DNA from: Paenibacillaceae bacterium
Lineage (GTDB): Bacteria > Bacillota > Bacilli > Paenibacillales > NBRC-103111
DNA: 64,000 bases
Reading direction: 5' to 3'
Assembly: GCA_029256185.1 (NCBI GenBank)
Contig: JAQSYI010000001.1
Coordinates: 186,001-250,000, forward strand
Made by a program: the position numbers and the translations under genes. This document shows positions 8,621 to 16,314 of the stretch, piece after piece (position 1 is the first letter of the stretch; every line of letters starts with the position of its first letter). The notes under the pieces were generated by a model that ran no database searches, was not told where the DNA came from, and saw only the letters and a list, made by a program, of their open reading frames with translations.

Positions 8621-9655
8621 TTAGAGTAAGGTATGCTCCAGATCGCTGATGAACTGCCGGATGTTCTCCTGCTGCAGATGGTAATATACCCTTCCGTCCC
8701 GCTTGTCCACGCTCACCAATCCGCAGGCCAGCAGGACGTTCATATGATGGGACATGGTCGCGGCGGTGAGCCCCAGCTGCTCGGCTATCTCCAGATTGTA
8801 TTTGGGACTTACTTTGAGAGAGCTTAGAATTTGCAGCTTGCTCTTGTCGCTTAGGGCCTTCAGCTTCAACTGCAGGGCCTCTCTGGAGGGGGCATGCAGC
8901 CTGCCCGGCTTAAGAAGGGAATCCGTAAACAGTCCATAGTAGCACATCTTCTCGAATATGATGGCTACCACAGGCATGATCAGAGTGGGATTCACGGTGG
9001 AGTCTTGGGAGAAGGTCTTTTTTATATTGAAAAAGCTCTTGTCCTCCTGCCCGGATGCCAATTCCGCAAATTGCTGAAGCAGCTTCTCAAGGGGCTTCTC
9101 CACCTCCTTGACCGCTTTGTGATAGGCGGGAAGATTGCCCGCTACAAGGTCAATAAAAGTCCGGAGCTGTTGCTTGGGCTGATGGAGCACGGACAAGAGC
9201 CTCCACTTGCTTCCTTCTTGGATGGGAAGCTTCTTCAAGAACGCAACCGTATCCTCCAGCGTCCTAATCTGTTCAAGAGGCAAATCACGGGCAAGATCCC
9301 CCGAGTGCAGCGCCTTCAGCAGCTCGAAGCGAATATACTCATCCGCAACTCCGTCAAGGGAGGTCATCCAGTCCCGGTTCTCACAGATCAGACAGATCAG
9401 CGCCAGCACGAATGGGTCGCTGTCCACTCCGAAGAAGAAGCCGGCCTGATCAGAGGCTGACCGGTGACGGGTAAAGGCTTGGATGTATTTCTCTACAACC
9501 TTCAGGTGTTTATGATAAAACTGCTCTCCGTCGGTTCCCAGCTCGGTGAGCTCGGCAATCATATTCTTCTTATAGTCCTCATAACGGGAGCTGATGTACA
9601 GCAGTCCCGCTGTTTCGAAGACAGGGTCCAGCTCCCGGCTAATTTGAAATTGCAT
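8621..9655 (-). CDS. ArsR-family regulator with a large amino-terminal domain
   Basis: The 344-residue protein ends in a winged-helix domain (about residues 265-340) that reads like ArsR: the KLQILSSLK helix, the LGLTAATMSHHMNVLLACGLV recognition region and the KRDGRVYYHL wing. Unlike the ~100-residue classical ArsR proteins, it has some 260 residues in front, mostly helical and with no recognised motif, which probably sense the signal. The carboxyl-terminal helix-turn-helix has no metal-binding CXC motif in its recognition region. A GAGGAG ribosome site precedes the ATG. It is the likely regulator of the ABC exporter downstream. Confidence 0.85.
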   Translation of the reverse strand: MQFQISRELDPVFETAGLLYISSRYEDYKKNMIAELTELGTDGEQFYHKHLKVVEKYIQAFTRHRSASDQAGFFFGVDSDPFVLALICLICENRDWMTSLDGVADEYIRFELLKALHSGDLARDLPLEQIRTLEDTVAFLKKLPIQEGSKWRLLSVLHQPKQQLRTFIDLVAGNLPAYHKAVKEVEKPLEKLLQQFAELASGQEDKSFFNIKKTFSQDSTVNPTLIMPVVAIIFEKMCYYGLFTDSLLKPGRLHAPSREALQLKLKALSDKSKLQILSSLKVSPKYNLEIAEQLGLTAATMSHHMNVLLACGLVSVDKRDGRVYYHLQQENIRQFISDLEHTLL

Positions 9656-9739
9656 CCTGCAGCTCTCCTCTATCTCGTTCGATGTCCGTCTAATCGATTA
9701 TATGTGGCCGAGAGATCGTTTGGCAAGTGCAGGCAAAGA

Positions 9740-9784
9740 GCCCCGTTTCCGCCGCCTGTACAGGCAAAAGTGCGGAAGCGGGGC
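9740..9784 (-). terminator. Possible terminator after the DinB gene
   Basis: Arms GCCCCGTTTCCGC and GCGGAAGCGGGGC enclose a loop. On the minus strand the stem is followed by a short T-rich run (CTCTTTG). It lies 28 bp past the stop of the DinB gene. Confidence 0.6.
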
Positions 9785-9811
9785 TTGATAGCTTGGCCCG
9801 CAGGGAGTTTA

Positions 9812-10303
9812 TTAAAAGCTGCGGTTGGACGGCCATGAGTTCTGCAGCTTACGGAGCAGGATGATCTGGCCCGTATGGTAGGCATCATGCTGAATCAGGC
9901 TCATCAGTTTCTTGCCGGGGGATTGGTCCCCGCCATTCTGGTCAAAGGCGGCTCCGCCTAGCTCCACAATGACCTTCCGGAGAGAGGCATGCACGGACTT
10001 CAGCTTGGAAACCGCCTGTTCCCAGGCTTCTTCCCCGGCAGCCGCGACTGTGAAGGTGGCTTCGTTATTCTCCAAGTCGGGCAGTTGGGGCAGGCCCGCA
10101 AGCTTGCGCAGCAGCCGCTCCTTGTAAAACGTCAAGTGATTGACCGTCTCCCAGATGGAATTGACGTTTCCCCCCTGGGGCTTCCAGCCCGCCTCCGTGC
10201 TGTCTACGCCATTCAGAGCAGTGGCAAGCGGCGGCCACCAGTCCTCCGTATCCATGGCATAATCCCAATTTTCCAGTAAGACTTCGTGAATCATAGATTC
10301 CAT
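9812..10303 (-). CDS. DinB-family protein
   Basis: The 163-residue protein is a DinB/YfiT-like four-helix bundle. The three metal-ligand histidines of the family are visible in VNHLTFYKE, and in QHDAYHTGQIILLRK near the carboxyl end. Some members use such sites for thiol or bacillithiol transfer; this member's reaction is unknown. AGGAGGG precedes the ATG at 10303. It is divergent from the CGNR regulator across an operator-like repeat. Confidence 0.9.
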   Translation of the reverse strand: MESMIHEVLLENWDYAMDTEDWWPPLATALNGVDSTEAGWKPQGGNVNSIWETVNHLTFYKERLLRKLAGLPQLPDLENNEATFTVAAAGEEAWEQAVSKLKSVHASLRKVIVELGGAAFDQNGGDQSPGKKLMSLIQHDAYHTGQIILLRKLQNSWPSNRSF

Positions 10304-10339
10304 GTTGCCCTCCTGTATTAATATTCGTTAAGGCATGTT

Positions 10340-10369
10340 GTAACTAGCTAAATTAGTTAAGTTAGTTAC
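10340..10369. promoter_or_regulatory. Inverted-repeat operator candidate between dinB-like and CGNR genes
   Basis: Arms GTAACTA (10340-10346) and TAGTTAC (10363-10369) flank a second internal dyad, CTAAATTAG. The motif TAGTTA occurs in close direct repeat. It sits 37 bp upstream of the DinB start and about 110 bp upstream of the CGNR start, so one regulator could control both. Confidence 0.55.
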
Positions 10370-10476
10370 ATAAAAACCATATCATTTTTTTGATTCAGGT
10401 TCAAGTAACTGGCATAAGCTTTTTTGAACTGTTACAATCTAAAAAGAATACCGGATAAAGAGGGGACGGATTTAAG

Positions 10477-11049
10477 GTGTTGTGGGACGACTTTATCAAC
10501 AGCTATTGGCGGGATTGGCGGACCGGAGACCGCAGCAAGGACCGGGACCGGCTGGAGGAGCCGGCGTGGCTGGGCCAGTGGATGCAGGAGCATGCCCTGG
10601 AAGCTCCCCTGCCTCCTGATCCCACGACTCTGGCGCAGCTGAAGCAGCTTCGCGGCTGCCTGTGGGCCGCCGTCCAGCAGCTTGTACAGGGCGCTGTTAT
10701 CGAGCAGGCACTGATAGAGCGGTTAAATCTGTATATGAGCAAGGGACCGGCAATCCGGCAGATTGCAGGCAGCGGCGATGCCGGGCGAAGAATCACTCTG
10801 GTGCCGCTTTATACGGGCTGGGAACAGATCATGTCGGAGATTGCGGCTTCTTTCGCCGGCGTCCTGTTGGAAAAGGAGCTCTCCCGCATCCGCATCTGTG
10901 AGAATCCGGATTGTCTGTGGGTCTATTACGATGATACGCGCAACCGCTCCAAGCGTTATTGCGACGACAAGATGTGCGGCAACCTGATCAAGGTACGCCG
11001 GTTCCGGGCGAGGAAGAAGGCGGAGGAGCATGATAAGAATGGTTTATGA
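10477..11049 (+). CDS. CGNR zinc-finger domain protein
   Basis: The 190-residue protein ends in a CGNR-type zinc finger: CENPDCLWVYYDD, then a conserved RNRSKRYC and CGNLIKVRRFRARKK. These domains bind DNA and occur in putative transcription factors with an ABATE-type amino-terminal domain, which fits residues 1-140. The start is a GTG with an AGAGGGG ribosome site upstream. The MFS pump gene begins 57 bp after it, suggesting that it regulates that pump, though this is context only. Confidence 0.88.
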   Translation: MLWDDFINSYWRDWRTGDRSKDRDRLEEPAWLGQWMQEHALEAPLPPDPTTLAQLKQLRGCLWAAVQQLVQGAVIEQALIERLNLYMSKGPAIRQIAGSGDAGRRITLVPLYTGWEQIMSEIAASFAGVLLEKELSRIRICENPDCLWVYYDDTRNRSKRYCDDKMCGNLIKVRRFRARKKAEEHDKNGL

Positions 11050-11106
11050 TACAATAGTGGTCTGCATGGGTCTACACTAAATAAAGAAACGGGGAACACG
11101 CTGCGT

Positions 11107-12333
11107 ATGCACATGAATTGGAAAAAGAATATTGCTCTCTTTCTGACCAGCCAAACCATCTCGCTGTTCGGATCGGCCCTGGTTCAATATGCCATTATGT
11201 GGTACATCACGCTGGAAACCCAATCGGGAGTCATGATGACCATCTCCATCGTCTGCGGCTTTGTCCCTACTTTCCTGCTGTCTCCGTTTGCGGGAGTATG
11301 GGCGGACCGCTACAACCGCAAGCGGCTGATCATTTTGGCCGACAGCGTTATCGCCCTGTCTACATTGATTATGGCGGTGCTGTTCCTGCTTGGTTATGAG
11401 GCCATGTGGCTGCTTTTTGTCATCTCATCGATCCGGGCGCTGGGTTCTGCCGTTCATACGCCTACCGTAAGCGCAATGCTGCCCCAACTGGTGCCCGAGG
11501 ACAAGCTGACGAAGGTGAACGGAATCAACGGCAGTATTCAGGCGCTTATCATGCTGCTTGCCCCTATGGCAAGCGGGGCGCTGTTGACCGTTGCAGCAAT
11601 TGAAATGATCTTCTTTATTGATGTGATCACCGCGGCGGTGGCCATTCTTACACTGGTGCTGTTTCTTCAGGTTCCCGACCATGCGAGAGTGGCGCAAAAA
11701 CAGGAGAACAGCTACTTCAACGATATGCGGGAAGGGCTGCGGTATATTGGCAAGCATGCTTTTATCAAGCAGTTCTTCATCTTCTGCGCCTTCTTCTTCG
11801 TCTTCGCCGCTCCCGCGGCCTTTCTTACTCCCCTGCAAGTCGCGCGGAGCTTCGGCGAGGAGGTCTGGCGGCTGGTGGGCATTGAAATTACGTTCTCCAT
11901 CGGCATGATGCTGGGAGGACTGCTTATGGCTTCTTGGGGCGGCTTCAAGAACAAGGTTCACAACATGGCCCTGAGCTGTCTGACCATGGGGATCTGTACG
12001 GTTGCTCTTGGGTTGGTACCCGTCTTCTGGATTTACCTGGGTTTTATGAGCTTGTTCGGCGTGGCCATGCCCTTGTTCAACACTCCGTCCATGGTTATGC
12101 TGCAAGAGAAGGTGGACAAGGATTATATCGGACGGGTGTTCGGTGTCTTTGGTATGATCAGCAGTTCCATGATGCCTCTGGGCATGCTGGTGTTCGGTCC
12201 CATCGCCGATGTGGTTGCCATTGAATGGCTATTGCTGTTCACAGGCATCCTGCTGTGCATCCAATCGTTCTTCCTTGCCAGGAACAGAGCGCTGCTTGAG
12301 GCCGGCAAGCCCAATCCGCTTGGGAGTGTCTGA
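11107..12333 (+). CDS. MFS efflux transporter, MefA-like
   Basis: The 408-residue protein has about 12 transmembrane helices and the layout of the MFS_3 group, which includes macrolide efflux pumps. The loop between helices 2 and 3 reads FAGVWADRYNRKRLI, the family's motif A. Two ATGs are possible (11107 and 11113), neither with a strong ribosome site. The stop codon TGA at 12331-12333 lies inside the left terminal repeat of the MITE-like element, so the last residues are encoded by inserted DNA. Substrate is unknown. Confidence 0.9.
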   Translation: MHMNWKKNIALFLTSQTISLFGSALVQYAIMWYITLETQSGVMMTISIVCGFVPTFLLSPFAGVWADRYNRKRLIILADSVIALSTLIMAVLFLLGYEAMWLLFVISSIRALGSAVHTPTVSAMLPQLVPEDKLTKVNGINGSIQALIMLLAPMASGALLTVAAIEMIFFIDVITAAVAILTLVLFLQVPDHARVAQKQENSYFNDMREGLRYIGKHAFIKQFFIFCAFFFVFAAPAAFLTPLQVARSFGEEVWRLVGIEITFSIGMMLGGLLMASWGGFKNKVHNMALSCLTMGICTVALGLVPVFWIYLGFMSLFGVAMPLFNTPSMVMLQEKVDKDYIGRVFGVFGMISSSMMPLGMLVFGPIADVVAIEWLLLFTGILLCIQSFFLARNRALLEAGKPNPLGSV

Positions 12334-12481
12334 AAACTCCGAGGGGAGCAGATTTCCCCGATTTTTTGTTTCTGGCAAGGCACTTTTGCGCAGGCGTACT
12401 GGGGTACGTCAAGCGAAAGTAACGCAGCCAGGGGCGAAAAGGCGGTGAAAGATGCCCTCAAGCGAGTTTTCAGACACTCCC
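12322..12481. mobile_element. MITE-like element, copy A (~160 bp)
   Basis: The element has perfect 18-bp terminal inverted repeats, GGGAGTGTCTGAAAACTC at 12322-12339 and its reverse complement at 12464-12481. It has no transposase gene. A second copy in opposite orientation lies at about 35023-35182 and aligns along its whole length by eye, with clear similarity in the interior as well as the ends. The left part holds GGGGA and TCCCC arms (12343-12359) followed by GATTTTTTG, which could end transcription from the MFS gene. No target duplication is evident here. Confidence 0.85.
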
Positions 12482-13731
12482 TAGTGGCCGGAGGAGAATA
12501 GCCGGTAGGAACCGAAGGAATCAGGCGCCATCCGGTCCAATCTCAGCATCTCTGCATCCCGGTTGGGCCGCCCCAGAATCAGATCCCGCAGAACTTCCGA
12601 GCCAAGCATGCTGTAGACGGTTCCGTTGCCGCCGTAACCCAACAGATAGTAGACCCTGTCCCGGGCAGGATGACGGCCGATGAACGGCAGATTATCCCGG
12701 GACTCTCCGAATACGGCTCCCCAGGCAAAGTCTACCGTGATCGTCAGCATGGGGAACAGGCTTTCCACTTCTTCCTTAAGGCGTTGGGCACGGTCCTCAA
12801 TCAACCTGGGATCATGGGGAGCGTCCGGCTTGTCTTCATCCAGTCCGCCGGCGATGATCCGGTCATCGGTGGTTGTTCTCATATAAAAGTAGGGACGTCT
12901 TGTTTCCCAGATGAGCATCCGGTCTTTCCATGCCTTGGAGAGACCTTCAACCGGACGGGTGGCAATGGCGTATGAGCGGTTAAGCTCCACTCCCGCTTCT
13001 CTTAAGCCCGGCGGATTGCTGTATCCGGTGGTAAAAACAACATGCGCCCCGCGAAGCTTGCCGATAGAGGTTTGCAGCTCCAGGTGGGTTGCCCGGTCCT
13101 GAAGTCCGGTCACTTCCGCCTGCTCGAACAGATGGACCCCTCTACGGTTCAACAGCCTCACCAAACCCCGGATGAACCGGTACGGGTTCAGTTCCGCATC
13201 CCCGCGGGTGACGAGGGCGGCAGGCTTTACGAAGGGGAGCTTGTCCATAAGCGAGTTGCGGGTCCAATATTCCGCCTGGAAGCCATGCCGGACCAGGGTC
13301 TCATATTCCTTGCGGAGCAGGGGGGCATCTGCTTCCCCGCTGGCATAATAGAGGCTGCTTCTTCTGATAAAATCGGAGGATTGCTCCAACCTGTACGCCG
13401 CCTCCTCCAAATGGTCCACCGCCTGTACACATAACTTGTAGAAGCGCACGGCGCGCTCTTCCCCGATCTGCTCCATGAGCTTATGCAGCATGATATCATT
13501 GGAGAACTGGATCAAGCCCGTGTTGGCCAGGGTGCTGCCTGCGCCCATAACCCCTTTGTCCAGCACGGCAATTCTCATGCCTGCCGCGGAAAGCGTATAA
13601 GCGCACAAGGCCCCTGACATGCCCCCTCCGACGATAATAACATCGTAATAACCTGACTTTTCTTTCCTGGCAACCGGGAATTCCCGGTCCTGAGTGGTTC
13701 CCCAGAACAATCTGCCGTTATGCAGCTCCAT
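12481..13731 (-). CDS. FAD-dependent oxidoreductase, DAO family
   Basis: The 416-residue protein has the dinucleotide-binding motif DVIIVGGGMSGALCAYTL near residue 29 and the DAO-family layout (glycine oxidase and D-amino acid dehydrogenase relatives). A late GYGGNGTVYS motif completes the FAD site. No partner subunit is adjacent. AGGAGGAC precedes the ATG. Its stop codon starts exactly at the right edge of MITE copy A, convergent to the MFS gene. Substrate is not predictable. Confidence 0.9.
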   Translation of the reverse strand: MELHNGRLFWGTTQDREFPVARKEKSGYYDVIIVGGGMSGALCAYTLSAAGMRIAVLDKGVMGAGSTLANTGLIQFSNDIMLHKLMEQIGEERAVRFYKLCVQAVDHLEEAAYRLEQSSDFIRRSSLYYASGEADAPLLRKEYETLVRHGFQAEYWTRNSLMDKLPFVKPAALVTRGDAELNPYRFIRGLVRLLNRRGVHLFEQAEVTGLQDRATHLELQTSIGKLRGAHVVFTTGYSNPPGLREAGVELNRSYAIATRPVEGLSKAWKDRMLIWETRRPYFYMRTTTDDRIIAGGLDEDKPDAPHDPRLIEDRAQRLKEEVESLFPMLTITVDFAWGAVFGESRDNLPFIGRHPARDRVYYLLGYGGNGTVYSMLGSEVLRDLILGRPNRDAEMLRLDRMAPDSFGSYRLFSSGH

Positions 13732-13856
13732 ATGAAGTCCTCCTGCTCCCGTTTATCATTGCTTTACCCTCCAGTTGGATGGGACAAACAGATGGCATGC
13801 GGGCAGGAAGAAATATGTTTATACAGACTCCTTGGGAACTCCGGGGAGCATGCAAA

Positions 13857-13886
13857 AGCCAGCAACCCCATACCGGGCTGCTGGCT
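13857..13886 (-). terminator. Terminator-like hairpin after the zinc-ribbon gene
   Basis: Arms AGCCAGCA and TGCTGGCT enclose a 14-base loop. On the minus strand a TTTTGC run follows. It lies just past the stop of the minus-strand zinc-ribbon gene. Confidence 0.6.
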
Positions 13887-13893
13887 GTATGGT

Positions 13894-14211
13894 TTATTCG
13901 AAAAGGTCGCCGAGGCTGTCGAGAAAGCTTCTTTTCTTTTGTTTCTTGCCGTAGTGCGGGTCAGTGGAATTGCCGGGATAGTAGCCCCGTTGGTGCTTGT
14001 GGCGGTCGTCGTCATCATCGTCGTCGTCATCCCGGTAGCGTTCTTGGTGCCACGTGTTGAATTCCTCCCGGACTTCCTTCACACCACTGAGCAGCTTATC
14101 CAGTTCTCCCCGGTCCAGCCATACCCCTTTGCATTGGGGACAAATATCAATGGTCACACCATCTTTGTCAACTTCCCGCATCTTCACGCTGTCGCATATT
14201 GGACAATTCAC
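13894..14211 (-). CDS. TFIIB-type zinc-ribbon protein with polyaspartate linker
   Basis: The 105-residue protein begins with a zf-TFIIB zinc ribbon: CPIC at 3-6 and CPQC near residue 24, followed by the family hallmark KGVWLDRGELDKLL. Then comes a run of nine aspartates, a His/Gly-rich segment and a basic carboxyl end (KKQKKRSFLDSLGDLFE). The start is a GTG with AAAGGAG upstream. The function of this family is unknown; the acidic run suggests a flexible linker or protein contact. Confidence 0.88.
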   Translation of the reverse strand: MNCPICDSVKMREVDKDGVTIDICPQCKGVWLDRGELDKLLSGVKEVREEFNTWHQERYRDDDDDDDDDRHKHQRGYYPGNSTDPHYGKKQKKRSFLDSLGDLFE

Positions 14212-14257
14212 TTGATCACTCTCCTTTTAATTATTGTAATAATTTTAATGGAAGAGT

Positions 14258-14923
14258 TCAAATTTTGGGGGATCTCTTAATAAATTCGGCGAAGTGCTCC
14301 TGGAAATAAAGGGAATTGATGTCCGCACGGAGATGGTGGTTCAACAGCTCATCGATTTTGTCGCCCTCCCGGTTGAGCATGTGGGTGACCATTAACTGAT
14401 GCTCCTGCTGAATCTCAATCAGTTTGTCCTTTTTCAGCATATGCAATTTGCGGTACCGCACATAATGCACATTGAATTGCTGGATAATATTCCACAGGAA
14501 AGCGCGGCCGGCCAGATCGAAAATGGCCTTATGAAAGGCATCGTCATATTGAAGGAATTGGTCGAAGCCCTCCTCACGATGGATGCAGTCCTTCTGCAGT
14601 GCGAGGATATCCCGCAACTCGTGCAAGCCTTTCAGCGGAAGATGGGAGGACAGCTCTTTCATGATCTCCTTCTCCACCGTACAACGGAGATAGATGATTT
14701 GCTCCACCGAGTCCAGATCAATGAAGGAAACTACATTGCCTTTTTTCGGGTAGATGTTTATATAATCCTCCAGAGACAACTGCTTCAGAATGTCCCGGAT
14801 CGGGGTGCGGGATAACTGAAAGCGCTCGGACAGATTGGTTTCGCTGATGGTGGTTCCCGGCTCCAATTGGAGGGAGAGAATTTCGTGCTTCAATTGACTC
14901 ATGATCTCCTGTTTCAAATCCAT
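14258..14923 (-). CDS. GntR/FadR-type transcriptional regulator, probable uxu repressor
   Basis: The 221-residue protein has a GntR winged helix (residues 1-70; LSERFQLSRTPIRDILKQL is the recognition region) and an FCD ligand domain of helices. It is divergent from uxuA, and the intergenic space holds repeated GTATAC-centred dyads, so it most likely represses uxuAB and its own gene and is released by a hexuronate-derived inducer, as ExuR/UxuR do. The ribosome site is weak. Inference is from context. Confidence 0.87.
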   Translation of the reverse strand: MDLKQEIMSQLKHEILSLQLEPGTTISETNLSERFQLSRTPIRDILKQLSLEDYINIYPKKGNVVSFIDLDSVEQIIYLRCTVEKEIMKELSSHLPLKGLHELRDILALQKDCIHREEGFDQFLQYDDAFHKAIFDLAGRAFLWNIIQQFNVHYVRYRKLHMLKKDKLIEIQQEHQLMVTHMLNREGDKIDELLNHHLRADINSLYFQEHFAEFIKRSPKI

Positions 14924-14959
14924 CTTATTCCAACTTTCTTTGGGCTATTGTCATCATTA

Positions 14960-15165
14960 GTATACATGATTCAGGCTGGAGAAAAACAGTTCCGGATAAT
15001 CCGGCAAATTTGCGTGAAAAGACACAAGTTGCAGCCCAAGCAAGCATTGACAAGAGTCAAATCCGTCTATTATGATGGAGGGGAAGAAACTTGTATACAA
15101 GTTGAGTCTCTGATACCCAGTATACTATAAGGGTATTGATTTTCCTAACACTCATTTGTATACAA
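14960..15165. promoter_or_regulatory. uxu operators: four GTATAC-centred sites
   Basis: The core GTATAC occurs at 14960-14965, 15093-15098, 15120-15125 and 15158-15163. Two are embedded in longer dyads: CTTGTATACAAG (15090-15101, perfect 12-bp palindrome) and TTGTATACAA (15156-15165). GntR/FadR proteins bind such dyads. The 12-bp palindrome sits about 15-25 bp after the -10 box of the uxuA promoter, a roadblock position. Confidence 0.72.
15047..15076 (+). promoter_or_regulatory. Promoter for uxuA-uxuB
   Basis: A -35 box TTGACA (15047-15052) and a -10 box TATGAT (15071-15076) are 18 bp apart, close to the sigma-A consensus. The start of transcription would fall just before the 12-bp operator palindrome at 15090-15101. 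Confidence 0.6.
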
Positions 15166-15219
15166 CATTTTCGAGAAGCCAGATCGACCAGCTTGAAGAA
15201 CGATGAGGAGGATATGAGG

Positions 15220-16314
15220 ATGAAGATGACATGGAGATGGTATGGTGAGGGCAATGATTCGATTACCCTTGATCATATTCGTCAGATACCGGGCGTAATG
15301 GGAGCCGTATGGTCCCTGCACGACAAGGTAGCCGGTGAAGTGTGGGAGATGGAACGGATTCAGGAGGTTGCCGATCAGCTTGCCGCCAAAGGCTTCAGCC
15401 CTGCTGTTGTTGAGAGTGTCAATGTTCATGATGACATTAAGATCGGCTTGCCCAGCCGGGACAAATATATAGATATTTATATCGATACCATCCGAAAGCT
15501 GTCCAAAGTCGGCGTGAAGGTGATCTGCTATAACTTCATGCCGGTTTTCGACTGGACCAGAACCGACCTGTACAGGGAATTGCCGGATGGCTCCAATGCT
15601 CTGTTCTATGAGAATGCCGCCATTGCCGACGGTGCCGAAGCGATGGTGAAGCGGATTCTTGATGGTGCAGGGGAATTCACCATGCCTGGCTGGGAGCCCG
15701 AGCGCCTGTCCAAGCTGAATGAATTGTTCGAAGCCTACAAGGATGTAACCGAGGACAAGCTGTTCGACAACCTGAAGTATTTCCTGGAGCGGCTCATGCC
15801 CGTCTGTGAGGAATGCGATGTGAAGATGGCTATTCATCCGGACGATCCGGCCTGGCCGATCTTCGGTCTGCCGCGGATTATCCGCAACCGGGACTATATC
15901 AGAAGATTCCTGGATATGGTGGATAACCCGTACAGCGGCTTGACCTTCTGTACAGGTTCTTTGGGCTCCAATCCCGACAACGATCTTCCGGCCATGATCC
16001 GCGAGTTCCATGACCGCATCTACTTTGCCCATATCCGCAATGTGAAGGTATTCGAGAACGGCGACTTCATCGAAGTATCCCACCGCGGCCAGGATGGCAG
16101 CGTGGATATCGCCGAAGTGGTGAAGGCTTACCACGAGAACGGATTTACCGGTTATGCACGTCCGGACCATGGCAGACATCTGTGGGGTGAGGAAAAGCAC
16201 TGCAGACCTGGCTACGGATTGTATGATAGAGCTATGGGAATCATGTATTTGCTTGGTGTGTGGGACAGTCTCGAAAAAGAGAAAGGCAGGGAGCTAAGTG
16301 CTGCAGCTAAATAA
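15220..16314 (+). CDS. uxuA: Mannonate dehydratase
   Basis: The 364-residue protein turns D-mannonate into 2-keto-3-deoxygluconate in the glucuronate pathway. It is a TIM-barrel enzyme. It starts MKMTWRWYG and carries the metal-site stretches of UxuA: IHPDDPAWPIFGLPRI, TFCTGSLG, FAHIRNVK and RPDHGRHLWGE. I chose ATG 15220 because GAGGAGG lies 8 bases before it. Reading may start 6 bases earlier or later. It overlaps uxuB by 17 bp. Confidence 0.96.
   Translation: MKMTWRWYGEGNDSITLDHIRQIPGVMGAVWSLHDKVAGEVWEMERIQEVADQLAAKGFSPAVVESVNVHDDIKIGLPSRDKYIDIYIDTIRKLSKVGVKVICYNFMPVFDWTRTDLYRELPDGSNALFYENAAIADGAEAMVKRILDGAGEFTMPGWEPERLSKLNELFEAYKDVTEDKLFDNLKYFLERLMPVCEECDVKMAIHPDDPAWPIFGLPRIIRNRDYIRRFLDMVDNPYSGLTFCTGSLGSNPDNDLPAMIREFHDRIYFAHIRNVKVFENGDFIEVSHRGQDGSVDIAEVVKAYHENGFTGYARPDHGRHLWGEEKHCRPGYGLYDRAMGIMYLLGVWDSLEKEKGRELSAAAK

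Noticed and set aside
12123-12461. A minus-strand frame (112 codons) through MITE copy A, with similar peptide text near 35000
   Set aside because: The shared peptide text results from the repeated DNA of the two element copies, not from a gene.
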